Assembly (NCBI GenBank): GCA_963827905.1
Contig: CAWHCB010000013.1
Location: 1-64,000 of the forward strand
DNA length: 64,000 bases
Source: JACXTP01 sp963827905
Lineage (GTDB): Archaea > Thermoplasmatota > Thermoplasmata > Methanomassiliicoccales > UBA472
Direction of reading: 5' to 3'
A model generated the notes under the pieces. That model was not told where the DNA came from, searched no databases, and saw only the letters and a program-made list of their open reading frames with translations. The position numbers were made by a program, and so were the translations under genes. Shown in pieces: positions 36,136-44,766 of the stretch; the first letter of the stretch is position 1, and each line of letters starts with the position of its first letter.

Positions 36136-36611
36136 TCAGGTGACCTCTTTCACGTACCTCAACCATCTCTTCTCGTCCCCGATGTTCTGTATCAACTGCT
36201 CCTTGCGGTACTCATCGTGTTGCGTCTGCAGGTCCCGAAGCTCCGCCACCCCTCGCAGCAGGCCACAGATGTCATCGAACAGCGAGTCCGCCTGGGCCTC
36301 GGTGAGGTCGTTCTGACGCAGGTCCCCCTCTAGTCGTCCTCAGCCTCTTTCTCCAGGACCTCGGCCAGAGCCCTGGCGGCCTGCAGCTCCTCCAAGGTCA
36401 CTTCCTCGTCGTTTACCATGCGAAACACCGTGTCCCGGAGCCGGACCTTACGGCCCTCGATCTCCCATTCATCGGGGATCATATGGCCTGCCCAGAAGAA
36501 CAAGGAGTTGATGCTGCCCATGATCTTGGCCCTCTCCTGCTCGCTCAGGCAGCGCGTGGACCTGTTCGCCGACTCGTGAAGGCAATGGTCCTTCTGCTCA
36601 TCCGCCATCAT
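36136..36611 (-). CDS. DUF5788-like archaeal protein (frameshifted)
   Basis: About 158 residues in two frames. The first reads MADEQKDHCLHES, SEQERAKIMGSINSLFFWAGHMIPDEWEIEGRKVRLRD, DEEVTLEELQAARALAEVLEKEAEDD. One base shift near 36332 continues LEGDLRQNDLTEAQADSLFDDICGLLRGVAELRDLQ and ends in RWLRYVKEVT. The second half is helical and reads like a true continuation. I associate the pattern with archaeal DUF5788, of unknown function. It overlaps panE by 14 bases and closes a three-gene operon. Confidence 0.6.
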
Positions 36612-37500
36612 TCACCCCTATTCCGTTGATAAGAGCGTTAAGGGTGTTATTATAGTCCACCGGCAGCTTGGACCGCTCCCCAGCTCGTATCAGTGACCCA
36701 TTGATCGCGTCCACTTCCGTCCTTTTCCCCCTCTCCACGTCCTGTAACATGCTTGAGCGGTTCCAGGCCGTGGCGCGGACCACGTCCAGGACATCATCGA
36801 AGCAAACGTCGCCCCGTTCCAGACCGCCCTCAGCGATGGCGATGTCCAACGATTCGTCGAACACTGAACTGCATAGCCCAAGCAACCCCTTCGATTCGAG
36901 TATGGCGCCGTTCCTCCTCCTCACCAAGGCGGTTATCGGATTGATGGCCGAGTTGATGACCGCCTTTCGCCACACGTCCTTGGCGATGTCGGAAGAGACG
37001 TCGCACACGATGCCCGATTCGCTGAACAGATGCACATACGGGTCGAGGTCCAGCCCGCCTTCGATGGTCCCCAGTCGCAACCCTCCCGAGCCTGCGTGAA
37101 TGACATGGCCGGGGCCTTGGTGGGTGACGCCGAAGGAGGCCACCCCCAGCAGCAGGGGCGATCCGCCAACACGGGCGGGGAGGTCCAGGACCCTCATCCC
37201 GTTCTGGACCACTATAAGCATGGTCCGGTCCCCTAATACGGGGCCAAGGCCTGCCAAGGACACCTCGAGGTCGTAACTTTTCACGGTGAGCAGGACCAGG
37301 TCGTACCTTTCCTCCTCCCGGATCTGTTCTAATGCCTTAGGATGGACTGTGAGCTCGGTCAGACCGGTGATGCGCAACCCCCGCTCCGCTATGGCACTCA
37401 CATGGTCCCTGCGACCCACCATGGTCACATCGTTCTTAGTGGCCAGCATGCCACCGAGATAACTGCCCACCGCCCCGGCGCCGTAGACCAATACCCTCAA
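36598..37500 (-). CDS. panE: 2-Dehydropantoate 2-reductase
   Basis: A 300-residue NADPH enzyme reducing ketopantoate to pantoate for coenzyme A. The Rossmann opening is VLVYGAGAVGSYLGGMLA, followed by LVLLTVKSYDLE (catalytic Lys region near residue 75) and LIVVQNGM. The C-terminal helical domain has VWRKAVINSAINPITALVRRRNG and MLQDVERGKRTEVDAINGSLIRAG. The start is TTG 37498-37500, overlapping the stop of the DNA repair fusion gene upstream; its own end overlaps the DUF5788-like gene. Confidence 0.88.
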   Translation of the reverse strand: MRVLVYGAGAVGSYLGGMLATKNDVTMVGRRDHVSAIAERGLRITGLTELTVHPKALEQIREEERYDLVLLTVKSYDLEVSLAGLGPVLGDRTMLIVVQNGMRVLDLPARVGGSPLLLGVASFGVTHQGPGHVIHAGSGGLRLGTIEGGLDLDPYVHLFSESGIVCDVSSDIAKDVWRKAVINSAINPITALVRRRNGAILESKGLLGLCSSVFDESLDIAIAEGGLERGDVCFDDVLDVVRATAWNRSSMLQDVERGKRTEVDAINGSLIRAGERSKLPVDYNNTLNALINGIGVNDGG

Positions 37501-38408
37501 TCGCCCGCCTCCCTCTTGGCCCTCTCCGCCGCTCTATGCGCCAGTATCAAAGGGCTATGGTCCGCGTCAAGGCAATATCGCCGCACTATCTCCTCCGCCG
37601 TGTCCAATGAAACGCGGTGTCCGACGGAGACGTACAGCTTCCTTCTCCCTTCCCCCACCACCCTTCCCCTTTCCTCTCCCTTGTACCTTATGGACCTCGC
37701 ATCGAAGGGATCGACCTCGCCCACCAGGAGGCTTTTCGCCGCCCCGATGGTCGGCACGTCCAGCACCACCCCCAGGTGGCTGGCGATCCCTAGACCGCGG
37801 GGGTGCAGCACCCCCTGTCCATCCACCAGGAAAAGCGTGTCCGATGAGGAGGAGACCAAGGGGGCGAGGGACGCCAGCTCCCGGAAGCTCAGGTATGAGG
37901 GGATGTATGGGAACTTGACCTCGGACCGGTCCAACCGGATGTCCACCGAACCCGTGTCGATATCAAGGACCGCCATCGCCGAGAATGCCTGGTCGCCCCG
38001 GTAGGCGACGTCCAGTCCCGCCACTTTGCACAATCTTCCCAGGTCGTCCCGCTCCACCACCCGGCGGCTCAACCTCTCCTGCTGTTCCCGCAACCTTGCC
38101 AGTCCGGGGTCGATGTGGAAATCGGAGAACCCGACCTTCGCCAGGTCGACCCTGCCATCGCTCATCGGGACGCCCTCCTCGCGCAGGAGGCCTTGCTTGG
38201 TGTCGGTGCCCTTGCCCATGCCGCAGTACCAACCCACCTCCCCAGTGCCGTAGACGACGCGATGGCACGGGACCTCGATGGGGCGGGGGTTCCTGGCCAG
38301 GATGGACCCCACCACCCGGGAGGCGCTCACGTCCCCCATGGCCTTGGCTATGTCCCCGTAGGTGGTGACCTTCCCCCGAGGCACCTGGCAGGTGGCCTGG
38401 AAGACCAA
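37497..38408 (-). CDS. O6-alkylguanine-DNA alkyltransferase / endonuclease V fusion
   Basis: Two DNA repair domains in one 303-residue chain. Residues about 1-80 are the methyltransferase active-site domain: TCQVPRGKVTTYGDIAKAMG and the suicidal Cys in IEVPCHRVVYG. From about residue 95 comes endonuclease V: KVAGLDVAYRGDQAFSAMAVLD, FPYIPSYLSFRE, LVDGQGVLHPRGLGIASHLGVVLDVPTIGAAKS and VSVGHRVSLDTA, with the metal-binding Asp residues. A bifunctional protein of this kind was described in Ferroplasma acidarmanus. The TTG start is weak; residues LELPDIER lie in frame upstream without a start codon, so a base error near 38430 is possible. Confidence 0.9.
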   Translation of the reverse strand: MVFQATCQVPRGKVTTYGDIAKAMGDVSASRVVGSILARNPRPIEVPCHRVVYGTGEVGWYCGMGKGTDTKQGLLREEGVPMSDGRVDLAKVGFSDFHIDPGLARLREQQERLSRRVVERDDLGRLCKVAGLDVAYRGDQAFSAMAVLDIDTGSVDIRLDRSEVKFPYIPSYLSFRELASLAPLVSSSSDTLFLVDGQGVLHPRGLGIASHLGVVLDVPTIGAAKSLLVGEVDPFDARSIRYKGEERGRVVGEGRRKLYVSVGHRVSLDTAEEIVRRYCLDADHSPLILAHRAAERAKREAGD

Positions 38409-38479
38409 CCGTTCGATGTCTGGAAGCTCTAATGTCGGGCGCCATTCATGCTATCATCTCAAAATGGCCCTGCCCGCCT

Positions 38480-39925
38480 TTAATCATTGTTCCCCACGCC
38501 CTTCGGGGCGCCCCGCACCATGAAGACCAAGGCCGCGCTGGAGAGCAATAAAGCGCCGGTCACCACGATGGCCGTGGTCCAGGACCCGCTCATGTCCCGC
38601 AATGTCCCGGAGACCACCGGGGCCAGTATGGCCCCGATCTCCGCCACCAGGTTCCACATGCCGAAGGCCTGGCCCTGCATATCCTCTGGCGCCAGGTCGG
38701 AGGTGAGGGTCATGTGCACGGTCTGCATGGCCGCGAAGAGCACCCCGATGACGAACAGCAGGGTCCCTAGCAGGAGCACATCGAACTCGCCGGAACGGAC
38801 CACCAAGGCCAGGACCAGGACCAAAACCCCCACCGCCAGACAAAGCCCGACATAGGTCCGCCTCCTTCCCCATCCCACCTGCATGGCCCGGTCCCCCAAC
38901 CGACCCCCCAAGGGGTAACCGATGAGGCCGGCCACACCGAACAGCGAGGCATACACCGCGGCCGATGGCAACCCCATCTCGGCCGATTCGGACACCAGCA
39001 GCAGGGCCCAAAAACCGAAGAACCAAAGGGTGTAGAGGATGGGAAGGGCGGAGAGGTACATCAGCCAGAGGTTGCGGGAACGGAGCACGGGGGCGCTCAC
39101 CACCTTGAGCCGCCAGTAGATGATCGCCACCAGGCCTAAGGCGGTAAGCAGGATGGCCGCGGCCTGTTCCAGCCCGCCCCATCCCAGTCGCAGGGTGCCT
39201 TCGAACGTGGCCATGACCACCACGAGGAGCACGGCGGAGATGAGCACCAGCCGCGTGGCCGCCTTGAGGAAGGAACCCTTCTCCGCCTTCCTCGCCTCCA
39301 AGCGTCTCCAGAGCCCGTATGATATCAGCATGGTGGGGATGGAGAAGAGCACGAAAGGCACCGTCCAGGCCGATTCGCTGCCGATGTATGGTACCGCCAG
39401 CTCGATGATCGGGACGGTGACCAAGGTCGCCACGGTGAGGCCGAGCGCCAGTCCCACGAACACCACCCCCATGGCGAACCCCTTCTCCTCCTTGGGCGTG
39501 ACCTCGTTGATGATGGCCCGGTCGTTGGAGTAATAGGCGCCCTCCCCCAGCCCGGTCAGGACACGCATGGCCACGAAGCCGAAGAGGGAGCGGGACAGGC
39601 CAGAGAGAAGCGTGGCGATGCCGGCCCAAGCGGTGCTGATGACCACCATGGTCCTGTGCCCATAGCGGTCACCCAGATAGCCGGCAGGGAACTGGGTCAG
39701 CATATAGCCGGCGAAGAACATGGACCCGACGATGCCGGCCATGGCATGCTGCATCGGCACGTCCGCCAAGAAACCGATGTCGTTGGCGATCATCCACGAC
39801 ACCACCGGTCCGGTGATGCTGCGGTCCAGGTAGCAGATGAACCAGGCCATGAAGAGCCAGGCCCAGACCTTTCGATAAGGTCTTTGCCTCACTGCCGCAT
39901 CGCTCGGACCTGATGGCGCATCCAT
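38480..39925 (-). CDS. Major facilitator superfamily transporter
   Basis: A 481-residue carrier with twelve hydrophobic helices. The MFS loop 2-3 signature is AGYLGDRYGHRTMVV (about residue 82). AMRVLTGLGEGAYYSNDRAIINEVTPKEEKG resembles the anion:cation symporter (hexuronate/phthalate-type) subgroup, and GGRLGDRAMQVGWGRRRTYVG repeats the signature in the second half. The substrate is probably an organic anion, but nothing in the neighbourhood confirms it. The start ATG gives a short basic cytosolic N-terminus. It stands alone, 49 bases downstream of which the AGT/EndoV gene's reverse-strand upstream region begins. Confidence 0.83.
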   Translation of the reverse strand: MDAPSGPSDAAVRQRPYRKVWAWLFMAWFICYLDRSITGPVVSWMIANDIGFLADVPMQHAMAGIVGSMFFAGYMLTQFPAGYLGDRYGHRTMVVISTAWAGIATLLSGLSRSLFGFVAMRVLTGLGEGAYYSNDRAIINEVTPKEEKGFAMGVVFVGLALGLTVATLVTVPIIELAVPYIGSESAWTVPFVLFSIPTMLISYGLWRRLEARKAEKGSFLKAATRLVLISAVLLVVVMATFEGTLRLGWGGLEQAAAILLTALGLVAIIYWRLKVVSAPVLRSRNLWLMYLSALPILYTLWFFGFWALLLVSESAEMGLPSAAVYASLFGVAGLIGYPLGGRLGDRAMQVGWGRRRTYVGLCLAVGVLVLVLALVVRSGEFDVLLLGTLLFVIGVLFAAMQTVHMTLTSDLAPEDMQGQAFGMWNLVAEIGAILAPVVSGTLRDMSGSWTTAIVVTGALLLSSAALVFMVRGAPKGVGNND

Positions 39926-40021
39926 GCCCCTGCACCACCATTTCCTGGTTCAAGGGCTGGAAACGGCAAAACAATGCCCTCGGCCTGCAATGATGCGGGC
40001 CCTATTAATGGTTGGCGGAGC

Positions 40022-40519
40022 TCAACGTTTCCCATACTGGTCGTAGTGGAAGAGCTCCTCCATCGCCTTACGCGGCCTGGCCTCCGGGCTCTCATCGGGG
40101 TATCCTATCGCCATGCAGACGGTGATCACCTTCCCCTTCGGGACGCCCAAGTGCTCGGACAGCTTCTCTTGGTCGAAGGCCCCGATCCAGCACGACCCAA
40201 GGCCGAGCTCCAACGCGGCCAGGGACACATGGTCCAAGGCTATGGACACATCGACCCGGGCCCATTTCTGCTGTGGGTCGTCTATCCCGACCAAGAAGAG
40301 GTTGCAGTTCTCCAGGAAGGTCTGGTTCTTGCATAGCGGCACCAGGTCCCTGATCCTCTTCGGGTCTGTGACCGCCACCATCTCCCAGGGCTGGCGGTTC
40401 GCGCCGGAAGGGGCGAGCCTGGCCGCTTCCAGCAGCATCTCCAGGTCATCGACGGAAAGCTCTTTCGTTCGGTACCTGCGCACGCTCCTCCGCTCGCGTA
40501 TCGCCTCCATCACCTGCAT
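40022..40519 (-). CDS. Nitroreductase-family flavoprotein
   Basis: A 165-residue FMN-dependent oxidoreductase of the nitroreductase fold. It begins VMEAIRERRSVRRYRTKELS with the FMN-binding Arg cluster, then LLEAARLAPSGANRQPWEMVAV, SIALDHVSLAALELGLGSCWIGAFD, and ends with AIGYPDESPEARPRKAMEELFHYD. These are the expected segments in the expected order. The natural substrate is unknown. It lies about 95 bases upstream of the MFS gene on the same strand and may share its transcript. Confidence 0.87.
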   Translation of the reverse strand: MQVMEAIRERRSVRRYRTKELSVDDLEMLLEAARLAPSGANRQPWEMVAVTDPKRIRDLVPLCKNQTFLENCNLFLVGIDDPQQKWARVDVSIALDHVSLAALELGLGSCWIGAFDQEKLSEHLGVPKGKVITVCMAIGYPDESPEARPRKAMEELFHYDQYGKR

Positions 40520-40572
40520 GTCATCTCACCAGGGACGATATTGGCAACAGCCGACATATGTGCTTTTCCCGT

Positions 40573-42120
40573 TCAGCTCTCCTTGCGCCCGTCCTTGACA
40601 TGGACCACCCGTTGCGGGAAGGGTATCTCGATCCCATTCTCGGAGAACCTCTTGTAAAGCCTCTCTCGGAAGTCCGATGCGGCCCTCCAACGGTTGTTGG
40701 CATCGTCTATGTCGATGAATATCTTCATGTTGATGGCGGAGTCGGCGAAGTCGTTGAGGCGGATGCGGGGCTGCTTGCTCTTGACCGCGTTGGGGGTCTC
40801 CATGGCGGCCTCGTTCATCTGCAGCTTCACCAGCTCGATGTCCGAACCATAGGCCACTCCGACCAACACGGCGATGGTCAGCTCCCGGCCCGGACGCACC
40901 ACGTTGATGATGGGGTCGTTGGCCATCTTGTCGTTCGGCACGACGATGATGTAATCGTTGGTGTTGTCGTAGATCTCGGTGGCCCTGAGCCCCAGATGCG
41001 CGATCTCACCGAAGCCTCCGTCGCTGAGCATGATGGTGTCCCCCACCTTGAAGGGGCGCTCCACCAACAGCTGCATGCCGGCGAAGAAGTTGGCCAGAGT
41101 GGATTGGGCGGCGAGACCGACCACTATGCCTAGGAAGCCCGCACCGACCAACAGCACCGTGAGGTCGTATCCCATGATGCTGAATATGGTCATCAGGGCG
41201 ATGATGGGGATGATTATCATGCCCAACTTCTCCATGATGGGGATGATGGCGTCGTCCATCTCGGTGTTGGTCCTCTTGGCGTACTGCTTCGCCATATAGA
41301 TGACGACCTCATCATAGACCTTGTAGGCGATCCAGGCGCCCAACAGCACGAACATTATCTGATAGGTCGTCTCGATGTTGGAGATGACGTCCCCGGGCAG
41401 GTCCAGTATCTCGATGGAGCTCACCGTGCCGATGAGGATGATGAGCACGAAGACCGGTAGGCGCAGGATGCGCAGTAAAATGTCGTCAAGCTCGCTCTCC
41501 GTCCTCCTGGTCAACAGGTGCGCCAAGGGGTCGACCACGAAGTAGAAGATGACCGCAATGCCGATCCAGATCAGCACCGAGAATATGAACGACCAGAAGT
41601 TGGTGTCGAAGGGCGGGGGGAAGGGATTGTCGAAGATCTTCAGGATCTTGTTCTCACCGGTGGTCACTCCGAACACCGAGACGACCTCCAAGCTTACCGT
41701 GTCCGAATAGCTCTCCATCTGGCTCGGGTCGTCCATCCTGGTGGAGGTGAAGTTGACCTCGAAATCGGTGTCGAAGGTCTTGACGTTCCGACTGGCGCTG
41801 AATGTGACCGTGAAGGTGTGGGACTGACCCGGGTCGACGGTGGCGAAGTCATCATCGAACGAGGCGGTGACGCCCTCATCCTCCGCCGGGGTGACGGTGC
41901 CCTTGACCAGGAAAGGCGCGGTGCCGTTGTTGAAGATGACATAGCTTATCTTGATGTCCGAATCCCCGTTCAGTTCGGTCGTCCCGGGGTTCATTGGAAA
42001 AACAGTGACCTCGGCCGCCTGGGATGCCGGCAAGAGCATCGAAATGAATGCCAGCGACATGAGAAGTGCCATGGCGAACGTGAAGGTCCGCCGCGTCCTG
42101 AGTTCCCTATCCATAGTCAT
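40573..42120 (-). CDS. MscS-family mechanosensitive channel with outer Ig-like domain
   Basis: About 515 residues. A signal peptide (FTFAMALLMSLAFISMLLPASQA) is followed by an extracellular beta domain of about 150 residues (VTVFPMNPGTTELNGDSDIKISY... DPGQSHTFTVTFSAS). Then come four or five membrane helices, and the MscS core: LLVGAGFLGIVVGLAAQSTLANFFAGMQLLVERPFKVGDTI, with the pore-lining Gly/Ala helix, and the beta domain VVPNDKMANDPIINV. The channel releases solutes on osmotic downshock. ATG 42118-42120 follows AGAGGTAGG; the longer open frame lacks a signal peptide at its start. Confidence 0.87.
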   Translation of the reverse strand: MTMDRELRTRRTFTFAMALLMSLAFISMLLPASQAAEVTVFPMNPGTTELNGDSDIKISYVIFNNGTAPFLVKGTVTPAEDEGVTASFDDDFATVDPGQSHTFTVTFSASRNVKTFDTDFEVNFTSTRMDDPSQMESYSDTVSLEVVSVFGVTTGENKILKIFDNPFPPPFDTNFWSFIFSVLIWIGIAVIFYFVVDPLAHLLTRRTESELDDILLRILRLPVFVLIILIGTVSSIEILDLPGDVISNIETTYQIMFVLLGAWIAYKVYDEVVIYMAKQYAKRTNTEMDDAIIPIMEKLGMIIIPIIALMTIFSIMGYDLTVLLVGAGFLGIVVGLAAQSTLANFFAGMQLLVERPFKVGDTIMLSDGGFGEIAHLGLRATEIYDNTNDYIIVVPNDKMANDPIINVVRPGRELTIAVLVGVAYGSDIELVKLQMNEAAMETPNAVKSKQPRIRLNDFADSAINMKIFIDIDDANNRWRAASDFRERLYKRFSENGIEIPFPQRVVHVKDGRKES

Positions 42121-42248
42121 CCTACCTCTGTCTGGGTACGGGGACCGCATTGATGTTCGGCATAAAAACATTGCCTTGCCCCTTTCATGATTACCCGACC
42201 TGGGAACCAAGCGGAAAACCTTTTTATGGGCATCCTTGATTCCGAAGC

Positions 42249-43127
42249 ATGGACTGGCTGTCAGTGACCCGAGTGGCGATAGCCCTGGCGTTGCTGACCA
42301 TGGCGGCCATATCCGATTGGGAGACCAGGACCGCCTCGGACAAGTTCTGGGCGGCCATGGGGGCGGCCGGACTGGCGCTTCTGGGGGTGCAGATCCTCAT
42401 GGACGACCTGGACCCGCTGTACCTGCTCATACTCGTGCCCATCGGCTGGGTGTTCTTCGACATGCTCTGGGACCGCAAGGGCATCTTAGAGGACGGGGTC
42501 TACTGGCTCCCGTTGATGCTGTACATCGCCAGCGCCGCTTGCTTGACCGTGCTGGTCGGCCTGTTCTACAACAGTGAGGACCTCTGGGCCCTGTTGAGCA
42601 TACTGGTCATGTTCGTGGTCTACTATCTCATGTACATATTCGACATCATCAAGGGCGGTGCGGACGCCAAGGCCTTGATCGCGCTCACCGTCCTCATCCC
42701 GGTCTATCCGACGGTGGGCGGGTTCCCCCTGGTGCCTGTGCCGGAGGGGGTGGCCCAGTTCGTTATGCCATTCTCCTTGCTGGTGCTGTTCTACGGGGCG
42801 CTGATCACTTTGGCCATACCCGTCTATTACGTCTTCTACAACCTCTCCAAGGGCGACCGGAAGTTCCCGGCCATGTTCTTCGGGAGGCGCATGGACATCG
42901 AGGAGGCGAAGAAGAGGCACGTCTGGCCCATGGAGCGGGTCGAGGGTCAGGAGGTCACGGTCTCCTCGATACCCCAGTCCAACCCGGTGGAGGACCAGTT
43001 CGCTGCCCTGGAGGCCAAGGGCATGAAGACCATCTGGGTGACGCCGAAGATACCTATGCTCATCCCCCTGACCTTCGGTCTGGTCATCGCCGTTGTGGTG
43101 GGCAACATCGTTTTCGCCCTGGTGTGA
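42249..43127 (+). CDS. A24-family prepilin/preflagellin peptidase
   Basis: A 292-residue membrane aspartic protease that trims class III signal peptides of archaeal pilins or archaellins. The two active-site aspartates are in MAAISDWETRTASDKFW (about residue 23) and KGGADAKALIALTVL (about residue 136, the GxGD-type motif). Six hydrophobic helices flank them and a C-terminal helix ends the protein. A TTTTTATG box lies about 25 bases before the ATG, suggesting a leaderless transcript. No pilin genes are adjacent. The end overlaps the convergent glycosylase gene by 44 bases. Confidence 0.83.
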   Translation: MDWLSVTRVAIALALLTMAAISDWETRTASDKFWAAMGAAGLALLGVQILMDDLDPLYLLILVPIGWVFFDMLWDRKGILEDGVYWLPLMLYIASAACLTVLVGLFYNSEDLWALLSILVMFVVYYLMYIFDIIKGGADAKALIALTVLIPVYPTVGGFPLVPVPEGVAQFVMPFSLLVLFYGALITLAIPVYYVFYNLSKGDRKFPAMFFGRRMDIEEAKKRHVWPMERVEGQEVTVSSIPQSNPVEDQFAALEAKGMKTIWVTPKIPMLIPLTFGLVIAVVVGNIVFALV

Positions 43128-43761
43128 GCGCGAACCGACACTGGTCGGCCATCTTGCACCTTACGCATCGAGGTCCCTTCAAGCAGGTGGTCCGGGCATG
43201 GTCGACCAGGACCGCGTAAAGTTCCTGATATGTCACTACGTCAGGGGCGATGGAGCCTTCCACGAACGCCTGCACCTGGTCATAGTCATCCGAGGCGAGG
43301 ACGCCTGTCCGGCTCAGCACTCGCGAGACATACGCCGCCGCCACGAACCTCGGCCTACGGGCGGCGAAGAGCAGTATCGAGTCCGCCGTCTCCGGCCCTA
43401 TGCCGGGGAGGCCCAGCAGCTCGTTCCGCAAGTGATCGGTGCCCTGTTCGAGCATGGCCTCCACCCCGCCATGGACCTCGACCGCATGACTGGCCATGGA
43501 GATCAGACGCGTCGACTTCTGACGGTAGAACCCGGTGCATCGGACCAGGGGCATGAGCCGCTCGGGCGGACAATCGGCCAGCGCATGGACGTCCAAGAGC
43601 CCTTCCTGGCGCAACGCCGCGATGGCCTTGGTCACGTTCTCCCAGGTGGTCTGCTGGGTCAGCACCGCCCCCACCATCACCTCGAAGGGCGTCTCCGCCG
43701 GCCACCAACCGGTCATGTCCCGCCCCGCCAGCAGGCGGTCCCTCAGTTCCTCCAGGTCCAT
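43084..43761 (-). CDS. HhH-GPD DNA glycosylase-like protein with altered active site
   Basis: A 225-residue endonuclease III-like protein. FEVMVGAVLTQQTTWENVTKAIAAL is the classic N-terminal segment, LLGLPGIGPETADSILLFA (about residue 117) the helix-hairpin-helix, and the C-terminal Cys pattern C-x6-C-x2-C-x5-C (TCLKGPRCVRCKMADQC) the iron-sulfur cluster. Where relatives have VVDAY with the catalytic Asp, this reads FVAAAYVSR, so the Asp is Ala; the lyase Lys is also absent. It is the third gene of a thiL-amrS-glycosylase operon. Enzyme activity is doubtful; structural recognition of damage is possible. Confidence 0.8.
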   Translation of the reverse strand: MDLEELRDRLLAGRDMTGWWPAETPFEVMVGAVLTQQTTWENVTKAIAALRQEGLLDVHALADCPPERLMPLVRCTGFYRQKSTRLISMASHAVEVHGGVEAMLEQGTDHLRNELLGLPGIGPETADSILLFAARRPRFVAAAYVSRVLSRTGVLASDDYDQVQAFVEGSIAPDVVTYQELYAVLVDHARTTCLKGPRCVRCKMADQCRFALTPGRKRCCPPQRR

Positions 43762-43766
43762 CGCGC

Positions 43767-44762
43767 TCACGGCACCATATGGAGGTCCCGGCCGCATTTG
43801 CCGCAGCGGCCATGGTGATAGTTCACCAGCTCCACATCGAACCAGGACCGTCGGATGACCAAGCTGCCGCAGTCTGGGCAGAAGGTGCTCTCCGCGTCAG
43901 AGCGCATGTTGCCCACATAGACGAACTTCAGCCCGCTCGCCTTGGCCAGCTGGTGCGCCCTCTCCATGGTCTTGGCGGGGGTGGTCGGGAGGTCCATCAT
44001 CTTGTAGTCGGGATGGAAACGGGAGAAGTGCACAGGCATCTCATCGTCGATCTCCGCCACCCAGCGACAGAAGCGACCGATCTCCTCCTCCCCATCGTTC
44101 TTGGTGGGTATGACCAGGTAGGTGAGCTCCACATGCATGCCCAGCTCGGTCGCCACCCTCACCGTGTCCAGCACCGGTTGCAGCTGCGCCTTGCACACCT
44201 TCTTGTAGAAGTCCTCGGTGAAGCCCTTGACATCGATGTTCATGGCATCGATCACCCCCTTGAGCTCGCAGAGCGGGGCCTCCTGGATGTAGCCGTTGGA
44301 CACGAAGTTGGTGAACATGCCCTCCTTCTTGCAGAGCTTGGAGGCATCGGAGGCGAACTCGATCCACATGGTTGGCTCGTTGTAGGTCCAGGAGACGCCG
44401 TTGCATCCTGCCCTCCTCACCATCCCTGGCACCTCCTCCGCCTCGATGCGGTTCAGGAAGGGGGAGTCCGGGGCCGCCTGGGATATGGAATAGTTCTGGC
44501 AATGCAGGCATCCCAGGTTGCAGCCCACGCTCCCGAACGATAGCACGGTCTGACCGGGTTTGAAATGGTAGAATGGCTTCTTCTCCATCGGGTCCACATG
44601 CATGGATGAGACCATGCCATAGGTCAAGGCCATGAGCTTCCCTTGCACGTTCTGCCTCACCCCGCAGATGCCCGACTTGGCCCGGGGTATCAGACAGCGA
44701 TGGGGGCAGAGCTCGCATCGGACCACGTCCCCCTTCGCATGCCAGTACATCGCTTCCTTCAC
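43767..44762 (-). CDS. amrS: AmmeMemoRadiSam-system radical SAM enzyme
   Basis: A 331-residue radical SAM protein of the AmrS / PFL-activating-like type. It begins with a Cys-rich segment RCELCPHRCLIPRAKSGICGVR, followed by the cluster motif SVGCNLGCLHCQNYSISQ (CxxxCxxC, about residue 73), GVSWTYNEPTMW, DAMNIDVKGFTEDFYKKV and PVHFSRFHPDYKM. A C-terminal zinc-ribbon-like region (CPDCGSLV, CGKCGRDL) ends the protein. The two usual AMMECR1 and Memo partners are not in the window. GTG 44760-44762 with GGTGAG just upstream is preferred. Confidence 0.85.
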   Translation of the reverse strand: MKEAMYWHAKGDVVRCELCPHRCLIPRAKSGICGVRQNVQGKLMALTYGMVSSMHVDPMEKKPFYHFKPGQTVLSFGSVGCNLGCLHCQNYSISQAAPDSPFLNRIEAEEVPGMVRRAGCNGVSWTYNEPTMWIEFASDASKLCKKEGMFTNFVSNGYIQEAPLCELKGVIDAMNIDVKGFTEDFYKKVCKAQLQPVLDTVRVATELGMHVELTYLVIPTKNDGEEEIGRFCRWVAEIDDEMPVHFSRFHPDYKMMDLPTTPAKTMERAHQLAKASGLKFVYVGNMRSDAESTFCPDCGSLVIRRSWFDVELVNYHHGRCGKCGRDLHMVP

Positions 44763-44766
44763 ATTC

